Assembly: GCF_900102795.1 (NCBI RefSeq) | Contig: NZ_FMWG01000005.1 | Span: forward strand, 124,001 to 188,000 | Direction of reading: 5' to 3' | DNA: 64,000 nucleotides | DNA from: Epibacterium ulvae | GTDB taxonomy: Bacteria > Pseudomonadota > Alphaproteobacteria > Rhodobacterales > Rhodobacteraceae | Shown: piece after piece, positions 1 through 9,491 of the stretch | Layout: each line of letters starts with the position of its first letter | How positions within the stretch are numbered: position 1 is the stretch's first letter | Position numbers and translations under genes: made by a program | The notes under the pieces: model-generated | Database searches by the model: none | The model's input: the letters and a program-made list of their open reading frames with translations, nothing else | Told to the model about the DNA's origin: nothing

Positions 1-885
1 AAAGAGACGCGCCTTGCAATGATCACTGCAGGCGAAGCCCCCGACAGTGCTTATCTGGATGCTTTGATAAAACTGGTGCGCGATGACACGCTGGATCCAG
101 CTTTTCGCGCGCTGGTCTTACAGGCTCCGGGGCAATCCGATCTTGCCCAAACCCTGCACGCGCGTGGGCAGGTTCCTGATCCACAAAAGATCTATGACGC
201 CTCCGAAACCTTTACCCAGACACTTGCACAGGCGCTTAGCGACAGTCTGCCACGGCTTTATGCCGCGACCACTGTCGACGGACCATACAGCCCCGATGCG
301 GAAGGTGCCGGCAAACGCGCGCTGAATGCCCGCATTTTGTCTTTGCTGACCCGTCTGGACGCCGGAGAGCAAGCCCAGCGCCAATTTGAAACGGCTGACA
401 ATATGACGCTGCAATATGCGGCGCTGGCCTGCCTGTTAAAAGCCGACAAAGGCGCAGACGCCTCTGCCTCCTTCTTTGACCAATGGCAGGAGGACCGGCT
501 GGTGATGGACAAATGGTTTGCCCTGCAAATCAGCTGCGCCGAACCCGAGGCGGCCGCGCGTATCGCAAAAGAGTTGACCACACATCCACTTTTCACTCTG
601 AAAAACCCCAACCGGTTCCGCGCCGTTATGGGAGCATTGTCAGGGCATCACGCAGGCTTTCATCAGATCTCAGGCGCAGGCTACACGCTGTTGGCGGACA
701 ATCTGATTGCCCTTGATGCGCTAAACCCACAGACCACGGCCCGCATGTGTGCAGCATTCCAAAGCTGGCCGCGCTATGACACGGCGCGCCAAGAGCTGAT
801 CAAAGGAGAGCTGCAACGGATCGCCACAACCAAGGGACTAAGCCGCGACACCAATGAAATGGTGACACGCATTCTGAACGCATGA
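1..885 (+). CDS. pepN: Aminopeptidase N, C-terminal part (truncated by window edge)
   Basis: The reading frame is open from base 1, so the true start lies upstream of the window; the visible 294 residues end at the stop at 883-885. The sequence is the all-helical C-terminal domain of M1-family alanyl aminopeptidase (helical repeats rich in Ala/Leu, ending in the typical 'MVTRILNA' tail). The zinc site (HExxH) would be upstream and is not visible. PepN is a cytosolic zinc exopeptidase that removes N-terminal residues from peptides. A GC-rich hairpin follows the stop. Identification rests on recall of the family's C-terminus, so the call is firm for the family but cannot address activity. Confidence 0.85.
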   Translation, partial: KETRLAMITAGEAPDSAYLDALIKLVRDDTLDPAFRALVLQAPGQSDLAQTLHARGQVPDPQKIYDASETFTQTLAQALSDSLPRLYAATTVDGPYSPDAEGAGKRALNARILSLLTRLDAGEQAQRQFETADNMTLQYAALACLLKADKGADASASFFDQWQEDRLVMDKWFALQISCAEPEAAARIAKELTTHPLFTLKNPNRFRAVMGALSGHHAGFHQISGAGYTLLADNLIALDALNPQTTARMCAAFQSWPRYDTARQELIKGELQRIATTKGLSRDTNEMVTRILNA

Positions 886-893
886 CTTCAAAT

Positions 894-918
894 CGGGGCG
901 CAGCCAATGCGCCCCGTT
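894..918 (+). terminator. Hairpin after pepN
   Basis: A perfect 9-bp stem (CGGGGCGCA, 894-902, with TGCGCCCCG, 908-916) and a 5-base loop lies 9 bases after the pepN stop. Only two T follow, so it is a weak or Rho-assisted terminator rather than a classic one. Confidence 0.5.
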
Positions 919-1076
919 CCAAGGGATTGTTTCCAAATGGAATTTGAAATGAGGCAACAAAAGGTTAACGCAACCTGCATCGCTTTGGAAAATCCCTAAC
1001 GCTGCCTTTATTGCGCCCCAAAGCCCCCCGATCTTAGCATGATCAAAGAAGCTGCCAAAAGAGCGGACCCTACTTC

Positions 1077-2396
1077 ATGCTGAAATTGCCCTTCGCCAAC
1101 CGAATTCCCGTTGCACGCTTTCAAAGCAACCTCGTAGCAGAGCGATTGACAGCCTCACTCTTGGCCAAGTTGAGCAAACGACAGCGTACCCCCGCGATAC
1201 TACATTCCACAGAAACAAGTATTTTTGACGAAACCGGCCCAGATGATGCACGTTTGCACATCAATATCCGTGACATTGATAAAGATGAACACGATGCCTC
1301 CCAAGCCAGAGAGCGCGGATTGTTTCTTGCGCGTCAGGATCGATGGGAGGATCTGGTTCACGAACTGAAACAAGCCGAACACGCAGGAACCATCACCGCA
1401 AGCGGACAACCTATTTCTGATCTCATCGCTTTTGGGGCGCGTGGCGACGTGGTCAATGCGGTAGAACACGCATTAAGTGAAAATCATAGTACAGAGGATC
1501 GGGCGCTTATCCAGGGCGTGATGGCTCTGGAATCGGCACGTCTTGACCTTGGCCAACCCGCTTTGATGACAGCGCTTGTCGCTTTGACGCATATTGATCT
1601 GGGCTGGATATGGCGCTCAAAAGCAGGGGCTCACTATTGCGCCCGCACGCACAAACAGCGCGCCCAGCGCCATTTTAGCCGCGCCGCGTCCTTACTGACC
1701 CCATTAGAGGGCGAGATCCTGAACAGCCCATTGATCGCTGCTGCAAAATGCGCGCTTTACCCCCATTTCCCAGCCCCAGCGCTTGAGGTTGCAGATGCCT
1801 ATGCTGCACTAATTGATCTGGCGCCTGAAAACAGCCGCCATATGCGCGCACTTGGCACAGCTTTGTTGCCACAGGTCGGCGGATCATGGGACACGTTAGA
1901 GCTTGAGGCCCGACGCACCGCTGCACGCACAGAAACTATCTGGGGCATGGGCGGGTATACTTGGGTCTATTTTGACGCGCTCTTATGTGACGCTCAGGCG
2001 GCCTCCCAACTTGATGTTTCGCTTTTTGTCGAAGGTCTTCAGGATATCCTTGCCAAAGACCCCAATCAGGCCACCATCAATCTAATCACAGCCTATTGCG
2101 GTGTTGCAGCCAAACGTAGCCTCGAAGAGGAACCCACTGGAGCAGAGCTACGAACAGAGCTGTCAGACATGGCTGAATGGTTGGCGCGCAATCGCTTATG
2201 CGAAATTCACCCCCTCACCTGGGCTCATGCCTCGAAAGGGTTTGCGAACAACCTGCCTGACACATCCCTTGCACGGTTTGCCTCCCGCGGCAAAGATGCA
2301 GCACGCCATTACCTCGCAGACCTTTTTGCATCGGAACTGTGCAGCGGCCAAACTGTTACCTACACCCCGGCAGGCGTAGAGCTGGCCGCTGGCTAG
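1077..2396 (+). CDS. Conserved hypothetical protein (439 aa)
   Basis: Not recognised. A 439-residue protein with no signal peptide and no clear membrane segment, rich in Ala, Leu, Arg and His and with an acidic/basic mixed stretch at about residues 50-110. The middle part (about 150-330) has a helical look with many Ala/Leu spaced as in solenoid or TPR-like repeats, but I cannot assign a repeat family. The start at 1077 is the first ATG of the open frame; no strong ribosome site is seen before it. It ends 9 bases short of the convergent tex stop, with no terminator between. A cytoplasmic roseobacter-group protein of unknown role is the best statement. Confidence 0.7.
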   Translation: MLKLPFANRIPVARFQSNLVAERLTASLLAKLSKRQRTPAILHSTETSIFDETGPDDARLHINIRDIDKDEHDASQARERGLFLARQDRWEDLVHELKQAEHAGTITASGQPISDLIAFGARGDVVNAVEHALSENHSTEDRALIQGVMALESARLDLGQPALMTALVALTHIDLGWIWRSKAGAHYCARTHKQRAQRHFSRAASLLTPLEGEILNSPLIAAAKCALYPHFPAPALEVADAYAALIDLAPENSRHMRALGTALLPQVGGSWDTLELEARRTAARTETIWGMGGYTWVYFDALLCDAQAASQLDVSLFVEGLQDILAKDPNQATINLITAYCGVAAKRSLEEEPTGAELRTELSDMAEWLARNRLCEIHPLTWAHASKGFANNLPDTSLARFASRGKDAARHYLADLFASELCSGQTVTYTPAGVELAAG

Positions 2397-2405
2397 GGCG
2401 CATGA

Positions 2406-4742
2406 CTAAGTCTTCTTGAACGCATCCATCAATGCAGCCCCCAGCGCGCCGTTACTGTCGCTACTTTGCTCTTTGCGAATGGCTTTTCCGCGGTTGGGCT
2501 GGGCTTTGTTACGATGTGTGTTTGGCTTATCCCGATTGCCTGCCTGCGCGCGCGCATCCCGTGTTTCTTTTGCGGAAGCGCCGCCATCTTTGCGCATCGT
2601 CAGTCCAATACGTTTGCGCGCCACATCCACTTCTGTGACCGTCACGCGCACGACTTGGCCGGTTTTTACAACTTCATGCGGGTCTTTGACAAACTTATCC
2701 GCCAGTTGGCTGACATGTACCAAACCGTCCTGATGCACACCAATATCAACAAATGCGCCAAAGGCAGCCACATTTGTCACGCTGCCTTCTAAAACCATGC
2801 CCGGCTTGAGATCTGTAATTGTCTCAACACCCTCTTTAAAACTGGCTGTGACAAAACTGGGCCGCGGATCGCGACCCGGTTTCTCAATCTCAGCAAAGAT
2901 ATCGCGCACAGTTGGTAGACCGAAACTCTCTTCGACAAAATCAGCAGGGTTTAGGGCTTTTAACGCGGCACCATCTCCCATCAATTGGCGAATATCCCGG
3001 CCACAGGCCGCGACCACTTTACGCGCAACTTTATAAGCTTCAGGGTGGACGGATGAGGCATCAAGCGGCTCTTTCCCATCGCGGATCCGCAGAAAACCTG
3101 CGCATTGCTCAAACGCTTTGGGACCAAGACGCGCAACCTTTAACAGCTCTTTGCGCGACCGAAAGGCACCATTTTCGTCCCGATGCGCAACAATCGCCTC
3201 AGCAAGCCCCGGGCCAAGACCCGAGATATGGGTCAGCAACGGGGCAGAGGCCATATTCAGATCAACCCCCACTGCGTTCACCACATCCTCGATCACGGCC
3301 TCTAGCGATTTGGACAATTTATGCTGGTCCACATCATGCTGATATTGCCCCACACCGATGGATTTGGGTTCGATCTTGACCAGCTCCGCCAAAGGATCTT
3401 GAAGGCGGCGCGCGATGGACACTGCGCCACGCAGTGAAACATCCAGATCCGGGAACTCTCGCGCGGCCAGTTCTGATGCCGAATAGACCGACGCGCCCGC
3501 TTCCGAAACCACAACCTTGGTTGGTTTTTTCACTTTGGCAGGCAGGTGCTGCAACACCTCTGCCACCATTTTTTCCGTCTCACGACTGGCGGTTCCATTG
3601 CCAATGGCGATCAATTCAACGCCATGAAGGGCAATCAATTTGGTGATCGCAACCTGTGCGCCGCGCAGATCATTTTTGGGCTGAAACGGATACAGCGTCT
3701 CTGTTGCCAGCACCTTGCCCGTCGCATCCACCACGGCCGCTTTCACTCCGGTGCGAATGCCGGGATCAAGTCCAAGAGTTGGCTTGGCTCCAGCAGGTGC
3801 GGCAAACAACAGATCCTTTAGATTTCTGGCAAAGACATGGATGGCTTCATTCTGCGCACGGCTCCGCAGATCGCTCATCAGTTCCAGCATCAAAGACAGC
3901 GACAGTTTCACCCGCCAAGTCCAGCCTGCCACCTTGCGCAGCCACAGGTCCCCGGCGCCTTGGCTTTTTATGGCAAGGGCGGCACAGATCATCGCTTCGG
4001 CCCGCGCTATACCCTCTTCATCGGGGGCAATATCCAGCGTGAGAATGTTTTCATTGGCCCCGCGCAACATTGCTAAGGCCCGGTGTGACGGCACATCTGC
4101 CCAGCGCTCTGAATGTGCAAAATAGTCTGAAAACTTTGCACCTTCAGCTTCTTTCCCCTCAATCACCTTCGCGGTCAGCCCTGCGTGATCCTGCATGAAA
4201 CCACGCAAACGTCCCAACAAATCGGCCTGTTCTGTCAAACGCTCTGTCAGAATATCGCGTGCCCCATTCAAGGCATCTTTTACAGTCGTGATCGTCTCGT
4301 TCAGATAGGCCTCAGCCAAAGCCTCAGGCGGGGCCATCCGGTCTGCCAAAATCGCCTCAAGCAACGGTTCCAGTCCATTTTCACGTGCTATCATCGCCTT
4401 CGTGCGGCGTTTAGGTTTGTAGGGAAGATAGATATCTTCAAGCTGCGCTTTTGTCTCAGCCGCCGCAATCGATTTTGCCAAATTGGCGGTCAGCTTGTCC
4501 TGGCTTTTTATGCTCTCAAGAATTGTGGAGCGCCGCGCCTCAAGCTCGCGCAGATAGACAAGACGGTCTGACAGCTGGCGCAACTGGCTGTCATCCAAAC
4601 CGCCCGTAACCTCTTTGCGGTAACGCGCAACAAAGGGCACGGTTGCGCCACCATCCAGCAATTCCACGGCTGCATTTACCTGCTTGGCTGCAGCATTAAT
4701 CTCAGTTGCAATGGTCTGGGCAATCCGAACAGAGGTGTCCAA
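2406..4742 (-). CDS. tex: Tex, RNA-binding transcription accessory protein
   Basis: 778 residues, the usual length for Tex. Domain order is visible: N-terminal Tex helical region, a YqgF/RNase H-like domain opening at about residue 325 ([17 protein letters not shown]), helix-hairpin-helix region at about 500-560 ([15 protein letters not shown]), and a C-terminal S1 RNA-binding domain at about 650-725 ([16 protein letters not shown], then [11 protein letters not shown]). The last 60 residues are a basic, low-complexity tail ([11 protein letters not shown]), which may add nucleic-acid binding. Tex is a cytosolic nucleic-acid-binding protein linked to transcription processes; its exact role is not settled. 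It stands alone, convergent with the unknown gene on its left. Confidence 0.95.
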   Translation of the reverse strand: MDTSVRIAQTIATEINAAAKQVNAAVELLDGGATVPFVARYRKEVTGGLDDSQLRQLSDRLVYLRELEARRSTILESIKSQDKLTANLAKSIAAAETKAQLEDIYLPYKPKRRTKAMIARENGLEPLLEAILADRMAPPEALAEAYLNETITTVKDALNGARDILTERLTEQADLLGRLRGFMQDHAGLTAKVIEGKEAEGAKFSDYFAHSERWADVPSHRALAMLRGANENILTLDIAPDEEGIARAEAMICAALAIKSQGAGDLWLRKVAGWTWRVKLSLSLMLELMSDLRSRAQNEAIHVFARNLKDLLFAAPAGAKPTLGLDPGIRTGVKAAVVDATGKVLATETLYPFQPKNDLRGAQVAITKLIALHGVELIAIGNGTASRETEKMVAEVLQHLPAKVKKPTKVVVSEAGASVYSASELAAREFPDLDVSLRGAVSIARRLQDPLAELVKIEPKSIGVGQYQHDVDQHKLSKSLEAVIEDVVNAVGVDLNMASAPLLTHISGLGPGLAEAIVAHRDENGAFRSRKELLKVARLGPKAFEQCAGFLRIRDGKEPLDASSVHPEAYKVARKVVAACGRDIRQLMGDGAALKALNPADFVEESFGLPTVRDIFAEIEKPGRDPRPSFVTASFKEGVETITDLKPGMVLEGSVTNVAAFGAFVDIGVHQDGLVHVSQLADKFVKDPHEVVKTGQVVRVTVTEVDVARKRIGLTMRKDGGASAKETRDARAQAGNRDKPNTHRNKAQPNRGKAIRKEQSSDSNGALGAALMDAFKKT

Positions 4743-4943
4743 TGTCTTCTCCTACAGATATTTGGATCACCTGTTTAGCGTTACCAAACGTATTGGCCAA
4801 GGCGAAAGCACAGCTCTGTGTTCCAAGCAGCACGCCACATGGCATTCCCTGCGAAACATTGTTGCACCGCGCACATTAACCTTTTTATTATTGCTCCAAA
4901 CCACAGTTTTAATCTTAGACCGATACATAAGGGCCTTTGCCTG

Positions 4944-5393
4944 ATGAAGCATCTCACGACCCTCGTTGTCTGCACCGCGGCACTCACGTCTTTTGCTGAT
5001 ATTGCGACAGCGCAAGACGCACCACTGAACTGGAGCGCTTTGTCTCAGCTCAGCAACTCGGAAGTAGAAAACACTGCGCGCAACACACTCGCCGCGCAGG
5101 GCATTACGACCATATGCCAGCTGTCCCCCAATACAGACGCGCTGCAGGCTCAGCACAGCACCGAAAACACAGCCCTTTCAGAGGCTGGACTGCTGCCCGT
5201 CCCCGAAGATCAATACCTGATCGCCTATTTTGACGATACAGGCCTTAAGACATCAGAACTGCTACATGCCTTTTCCGGCCCGGTGCAATCAAAGACCCAA
5301 TTTAATGCCGTTTATGTCTGTGCAACCAATCAAGACGCCCGTTTTTCGGCCAAATCTCAAGGGGACCATATTCGCGTCACGCTGCACCCCTAA
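4944..5393 (+). CDS. Small exported protein of unknown function (149 aa)
   Basis: The open frame begins at 4818, but the ATG at 4944 gives a clean signal peptide (MKHLTTLVVCTAALTSFADI, cut near ATAQ-D), so this start is chosen. The mature part is about 125 residues with two cysteines (CQLS and YVCAT) that could form one disulfide in the periplasm. No family is recognised. It is divergent from tex and lies 79 bases before the first of two periplasmic binding proteins; whether it is co-transcribed with them is unclear because no terminator is seen between them. Confidence 0.7.
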   Translation: MKHLTTLVVCTAALTSFADIATAQDAPLNWSALSQLSNSEVENTARNTLAAQGITTICQLSPNTDALQAQHSTENTALSEAGLLPVPEDQYLIAYFDDTGLKTSELLHAFSGPVQSKTQFNAVYVCATNQDARFSAKSQGDHIRVTLHP

Positions 5394-5472
5394 AAAAGAT
5401 ACATCGTTAGCTCATCATAAATACCTCATCGGCACACTGGACTTAGTTTTTTGGAAAATGGGGATTTCATAG

Positions 5473-6198
5473 ATGACGAGAAAATGGGTTAAACTATTAT
5501 CACTTGTGGGGTCGCTATGCGTTGGCACAGCGACGACGGCTCAGCCGATTACAGCCTATACAGCTGTCTTGCCCCCGTTTACTCTTGGCACTGAAAAAGA
5601 AATGCCGGGGATTTCCCATGAAATCCTGACAGAAATGGCCAATCGTGCCGGCGTAAAAATTACGATTGAATATGTACCTTGGAAACGGGCACAAGTCTTT
5701 GTTCAAGAGACACCAAATACCTTACTTTTTACGGCTGGGCGGTCCACCGCGCGCGAGCCGCTCTACCATTGGGTCACAGAATTCCTTACGACCGACGAGA
5801 TTTTTGCAACGACCTCTGCCCCTGTAAATTCAATAGACGAGGCAAGACAGCTCTCTCAAATTGCAGTTCTTGATGGATCTCCAAAACAAAAACAACTCAG
5901 TGCCCTTGGACTAACAAATATCTATTCAGCCACAACCACCTCAGCTGCGGCACGATTGCTTGGCAGCAATCGGGTAGATGCATGGTACACATTCGATCAC
6001 CGTGTGCTTCATGCAATGAAGGCTGAAGGGTTAGATCCGAAAAGCGTTACCATTGGCGCGCCAATACAAACCTCAAGCCTCTGGTTAGCTGCCCACCTGG
6101 AATTCGACAAGGAAGTCTCTGAAACCCTTACCAACGCCTTACGAGAGATGCGCATGGACGGCAGTTATGAGGCAATTGTATCAAAATACCTGAACTAA
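5473..6198 (+). CDS. Periplasmic solute-binding protein, family 3-like
   Basis: 241 residues with an N-terminal signal peptide (basic MTRKW, hydrophobic core, cut near TTAQ-P). The body has the pattern of bacterial extracellular solute-binding proteins of the polar amino-acid type (SBP_bac_3): YTAVLPPFT near the N-terminus, PGISHEILTEMANRAG, then VPWKRAQ, and a closing domain ending GSYEAIVSKYLN. No permease or ATPase gene is adjacent, so it is an orphan binding protein; in related proteins such orphans can also serve as sensors or have unknown ligands. It is clearly a paralogue of the next gene (shared ITAYT, PWKRAQ, KAEGLDP/KQEGLDP and KYLN ends). An intrinsic terminator follows. Confidence 0.85.
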   Translation: MTRKWVKLLSLVGSLCVGTATTAQPITAYTAVLPPFTLGTEKEMPGISHEILTEMANRAGVKITIEYVPWKRAQVFVQETPNTLLFTAGRSTAREPLYHWVTEFLTTDEIFATTSAPVNSIDEARQLSQIAVLDGSPKQKQLSALGLTNIYSATTTSAAARLLGSNRVDAWYTFDHRVLHAMKAEGLDPKSVTIGAPIQTSSLWLAAHLEFDKEVSETLTNALREMRMDGSYEAIVSKYLN

Positions 6199-6228
6199 TT
6201 CGATATTTGATCCAGTCATCACTATGAA

Positions 6229-6252
6229 AAGACGCCCAACTGGCGTCTTTAC
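6229..6252 (+). terminator. Intrinsic terminator after first binding protein
   Basis: Perfect 8-bp stem AAGACGCC (6229-6236) and GGCGTCTT (6242-6249) with a CAACT loop, followed by TTTACTT. It separates transcription of the two paralogous binding proteins. Confidence 0.8.
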
Positions 6253-6291
6253 TTATTTCAATCAGACGCACCACGTAGCGCTGAACCCGCC

Positions 6292-6311
6292 CTTTTACGC
6301 ACTTTTACGCA
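6292..6311. repeat. Perfect 10-bp tandem direct repeat
   Basis: The decamer CTTTTACGCA occurs twice head to tail (6292-6301 and 6302-6311), about 140 bases before the second binding-protein gene. One helical turn per unit would put both copies on one DNA face, which suits a regulator site, but chance slippage is possible. Confidence 0.4.
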
Positions 6312-6448
6312 AGATCCTCTAAAGTTTTAATTTCTCGATCACTTTGGATGATCAAAGTTAGGACTACCGCAATAAAAAACCTTTACTCCGCAAGAGACTG
6401 CCTGCCTGGCAGCACTATACAAACACACTTGCACAAGGCAAATTCGAG

Positions 6449-7177
6449 ATGTTCAAACGCTCATCACTTCGCACCAGCCTGGCTTTGGCCCTAGGTCTCT
6501 TTACAACTGCAGTTCAAGCCGAGACGATCACGGCCTATACTGGCACGTTGCCCCCTTATACGATGGAAAATGGTGGTGCACCGCAGGGGATTGCGCATGA
6601 ACTCGTTACCGAAATGGGCAAGCGCGCAGGTATTGATATCACAATCGAATACATGCCTTGGAAACGCGCCCAAAGCACCGTTCAACAAACGCCCAACTCC
6701 CTGTTACTCCCAACCAGCCGGACAACCCCGCGCGAAGATATCTACGCATGGGTCTCCCAACTTCTGGTCGCCGATGAAGTCTTTGCGACCAAAAGCTCAA
6801 GCATCGATTCACTTGATCAGGCGCGCGGTCTGAAAAGTATTGCAATCATGGGCGGCACACCGCGCGACAAGCGACTGCATGCTGAAGGCTTTGAAAACCT
6901 GACCGTGACCAAAGACACAATCACCGCAATTCGTCTGCTGGATGCGGGGCGCACGGATGCTTGGTTCACATTGAACCATCGCTTCTTCTACACGCTGAAA
7001 CAGGAAGGGCTGGACCCCAACGGCGTAACAGTTGGTTCCCCGATCAAATCACAACAGCTTTGGCTTGCCGCGCATAAAGACTTTGACGCAGACACCGCTG
7101 CAGCGCTCGCAAAAGCCATGGAAGAGCTTCAAGCTGACGGCACCTATGATGCGATCTTGGCAAAATACCTGAACTGA
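6449..7177 (+). CDS. Periplasmic solute-binding protein, paralogue of the preceding one
   Basis: 242 residues, signal peptide MFKRSSLRTSLALALGLFTT cut near VQAE-T. It aligns end to end with the preceding gene: ITAYTGTLPPYTM, QGIAHELVTEMGKRAG, MPWKRAQ, the DAWFT motif and the GTYDAILAKYLN end. Family 3-type solute-binding fold; ligand unknown. No transporter genes flank it. It has its own 250-base upstream region containing the terminator of its neighbour and a 10-bp tandem repeat, so the two paralogues are probably regulated apart. Tandem duplication followed by divergence is the simplest history. Confidence 0.85.
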   Translation: MFKRSSLRTSLALALGLFTTAVQAETITAYTGTLPPYTMENGGAPQGIAHELVTEMGKRAGIDITIEYMPWKRAQSTVQQTPNSLLLPTSRTTPREDIYAWVSQLLVADEVFATKSSSIDSLDQARGLKSIAIMGGTPRDKRLHAEGFENLTVTKDTITAIRLLDAGRTDAWFTLNHRFFYTLKQEGLDPNGVTVGSPIKSQQLWLAAHKDFDADTAAALAKAMEELQADGTYDAILAKYLN

Positions 7178-7318
7178 TCCCTCACACATCGCTAAATTTG
7201 GCAGGGGCAGCGCAATTTCGCGGTGCCCTTTTTCCCGTGGCCTTTCATTGTCCCTTGCCCCTTGCGCCGCACAGGCCTAGAACGCAGAGAACACATGGAT
7301 CAAAGGAAGACAGCGACA

Positions 7319-8830
7319 ATGCTCGACCTGACATATGAACTCCCCAAGCCCAAGGTGATTTCGGGCGCCAAGCATGACTGGGAACTGGTCATCGGCATGG
7401 AGGTACATGCCCAGGTCAGCTCTAATGCGAAACTGTTTTCAGGCGCCTCCACCAAATTCGGAGCCGAGCCCAATTCAAACGTCGCTTTTGTGGACGCAGC
7501 GATGCCCGGCATGTTGCCCGTGATCAATGAATTCTGCGTCGAACAAACCGTGCGCACTGGTCTGGGCCTGAAAGCAGAGATCAACCTGTGGTCCGCCTTT
7601 GATCGCAAGAACTATTTCTACCCTGACTTGCCCCAAGGCTACCAGATTTCCCAGCTTTATCATCCCATTGTAGGCGAAGGCGAAGTGCTGGTTGAACTGG
7701 GGGATGGCACTGCGCGCAATGTGCGTGTGGAACGGATCCACATGGAGCAAGACGCGGGTAAATCCATTCATGACATGGATCCCAACATGTCCTTTGTGGA
7801 CCTGAACCGCACCGGTGTCTGCCTGATGGAGATCGTCTCGCAGCCCGACATTCGCGGCCCCGAAGAAGCTGCGGCTTATATCGCAAAGCTGCGCCAGATC
7901 ATGCAGTATCTGGGCACCTGTGACGGCAATATGCAAAACGGCAACCTGCGCGCGGACGTGAACGTCTCTGTGTGTCTGCCGGGTCAGTATGAGAAATTCC
8001 AGGAAACCGGCGATTTCTCCCATCTGGGCACCCGGTGTGAAATCAAGAACATGAACTCCATGCGCTTTATCCAACAAGCGATCGAGGTTGAAGCGCGCCG
8101 CCAGATTGCCATCATCGAGGCCGGGGGCAAAATCGATCAAGAGACCCGTCTTTATGATCCAGATAAGGGCGAAACACGGTCTATGCGGTCCAAAGAAGAA
8201 GCGCATGATTACCGCTATTTCCCTGACCCTGATCTGTTGCCGTTGGAGATCGAACAGGACTGGGTGGATGATATCGCGGCCAAATTGCCCGAACTGCCCG
8301 ACCAGAAAAAATCACGCTTTATCAGTGAGTTTTCGCTCACTGACTATGACGCATCAGTGCTCACCGCTGAGGTTGCCGCGGCGTCATATTTTGAAGAGGT
8401 GGCACAGGGGCGCACCGGGAAACTGGCCGCCAACTGGGTGATCAACGAATTGTTTGGCCGTCTGAAAAAAGACGACAAAGACATCACCGAAAGCCCTGTT
8501 TCGCCTGCACAGCTGGGCGGAATTATTGATCTGATTTCCTCAGATGCGATCTCGGGCAAAATCGCCAAAGATCTGTTTGAAATCGTCTACACCGAAGGCG
8601 GCGATCCTGCTGAAATCGTTGAAGAACGTGGCATGAAACAGGTGACAGACACCGGCGCGATTGAGGCGGCTTTAGATGAGATCATCGCGGCCAATCCAGC
8701 GCAGGTGGAAAAGGCCAAAGAGAACCCAAAACTGGCGGGCTGGTTTGTGGGTCAGGTGATGAAAGCCACCGGCGGCAAGGCCAATCCAAAGGCGGTCAAC
8801 CAGCTGGTTGCGGCCAAGCTGAAGGGATAA
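7319..8830 (+). CDS. gatB: Aspartyl/glutamyl-tRNA amidotransferase subunit B
   Basis: 503 residues from the ATG at 7319, chosen because AAAGGAAG lies about 10 bases upstream and the protein then begins [11 protein letters not shown], the normal GatB start; the frame itself is open from 7223. The catalytic half begins [15 protein letters not shown] and contains the family signature around [14 protein letters not shown]; the C-terminal YqeY-like/helical tail ([20 protein letters not shown]) binds tRNA. With GatA and GatC, which are not in the window, it forms the GatCAB enzyme that converts misacylated Glu-tRNA(Gln) or Asp-tRNA(Asn) into the amide form. A strong terminator follows. Confidence 0.97.
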   Translation: MLDLTYELPKPKVISGAKHDWELVIGMEVHAQVSSNAKLFSGASTKFGAEPNSNVAFVDAAMPGMLPVINEFCVEQTVRTGLGLKAEINLWSAFDRKNYFYPDLPQGYQISQLYHPIVGEGEVLVELGDGTARNVRVERIHMEQDAGKSIHDMDPNMSFVDLNRTGVCLMEIVSQPDIRGPEEAAAYIAKLRQIMQYLGTCDGNMQNGNLRADVNVSVCLPGQYEKFQETGDFSHLGTRCEIKNMNSMRFIQQAIEVEARRQIAIIEAGGKIDQETRLYDPDKGETRSMRSKEEAHDYRYFPDPDLLPLEIEQDWVDDIAAKLPELPDQKKSRFISEFSLTDYDASVLTAEVAAASYFEEVAQGRTGKLAANWVINELFGRLKKDDKDITESPVSPAQLGGIIDLISSDAISGKIAKDLFEIVYTEGGDPAEIVEERGMKQVTDTGAIEAALDEIIAANPAQVEKAKENPKLAGWFVGQVMKATGGKANPKAVNQLVAAKLKG

Positions 8831-8851
8831 TTCCGCACGCCTCAAATCAAC

Positions 8852-8885
8852 AAAAGGCGCTTCTATTGAGGCGCCTTTTTTCATG
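8852..8885 (+). terminator. Intrinsic terminator after gatB
   Basis: Perfect 9-bp stem AAAAGGCGC (8852-8860) with GCGCCTTTT (8871-8879), a 10-base loop and a run of T to 8881. Confidence 0.9.
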
Positions 8886-8894
8886 GGACTTTGA

Positions 8895-8947
8895 GGGGGT
8901 GACATCCATGCACCCTTTGTGCACCGCCTGTGCACCGTCTCGCTGCA
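8895..8947. repeat. Dispersed GGTGACATCC/TGCACC repeat, copy A
   Basis: GGGGGTGACATCC followed by three TGCACC units and CGCTGCAT. The same arrangement occurs inverted at 41468-41521 (GGGGGTGACATCC, TGCACC-type units, GATGCAGC). Both copies are intergenic, next to the ends of housekeeping genes (gatB, mraY) and beside a gene of unknown function. Probably a member of a genome-wide intergenic repeat family. Confidence 0.65.
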
Positions 8948-8954
8948 TGTGGTT

Positions 8955-9491
8955 TCACCCAAGTCCGAGAAATCTGAAAATCGCGCTGAGTGCTGACTGC
9001 CAGTAAGGGGTGAGAACCTGAAGGCTTGCCGCATCTAATGCAGCAACTGCCGCGACACCCGCCGTCGTTCCTATCGTTTTCCCTGCGCTGGTTCCTGCGG
9101 CCTTGAAAGCGTTTTCTGTAAAGCTCCACCCGAGAGCGACCATTGCGCGCAAGAGCCGCCCTACAAATGTGACGCGCTGGCTATGCTGAACAAGGTCTTG
9201 TTCATCCTCCACAGGTGCCAATATTTTTTTACCCGTCTCTGGCAGATCTGAAAGCGCGCCGGGATCAGAGTGTTCACCCACAAACTGAGCCGTTTTGAGG
9301 AGCGCAACAGTCTCTTCTTCCAGTGCGGTATTTGGCATCAGAGATTGAACGCGTTCGACAAACGCCCGCGTTTCTGAATCGGCGCTGTAGATCTCGACCC
9401 CGACGGATTGAACGATCTCCACGAACCCTGCAATTAACGTATCGGTTTTTTGCATCAGGAATTTCACCATTCCGGTCGCGCCGTTTGACAT
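8955..9491 (-). CDS. Unknown protein, likely displaced 3' half of the repeat gene
   Basis: A 178-residue frame beginning MSNGATGMVKFLMQ at the ATG at 9491, preceded at about 10 bases by GGTGAG. It overlaps the larger frame at 9274-10575 by 218 bases in another frame. Over the overlap this frame looks the more protein-like (even hydrophobic/charged mix, then EIYSADSETRAFVERVQSLM), while the larger frame turns into an Arg/Cys-rich tail. So either this is a separate overlapping gene or, more likely, the second half of one protein split by a 1-base shift. The last 70 residues are Ala/Gly-rich with hydrophobic patches and may touch a membrane. No family recognised. Confidence 0.5.
   Translation of the reverse strand: MSNGATGMVKFLMQKTDTLIAGFVEIVQSVGVEIYSADSETRAFVERVQSLMPNTALEEETVALLKTAQFVGEHSDPGALSDLPETGKKILAPVEDEQDLVQHSQRVTFVGRLLRAMVALGWSFTENAFKAAGTSAGKTIGTTAGVAAVAALDAASLQVLTPYWQSALSAIFRFLGLG

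Noticed and set aside
7475-8206. Minus-strand ORF of 243 codons
   Set aside because: Antisense to gatB, with no protein-like features.
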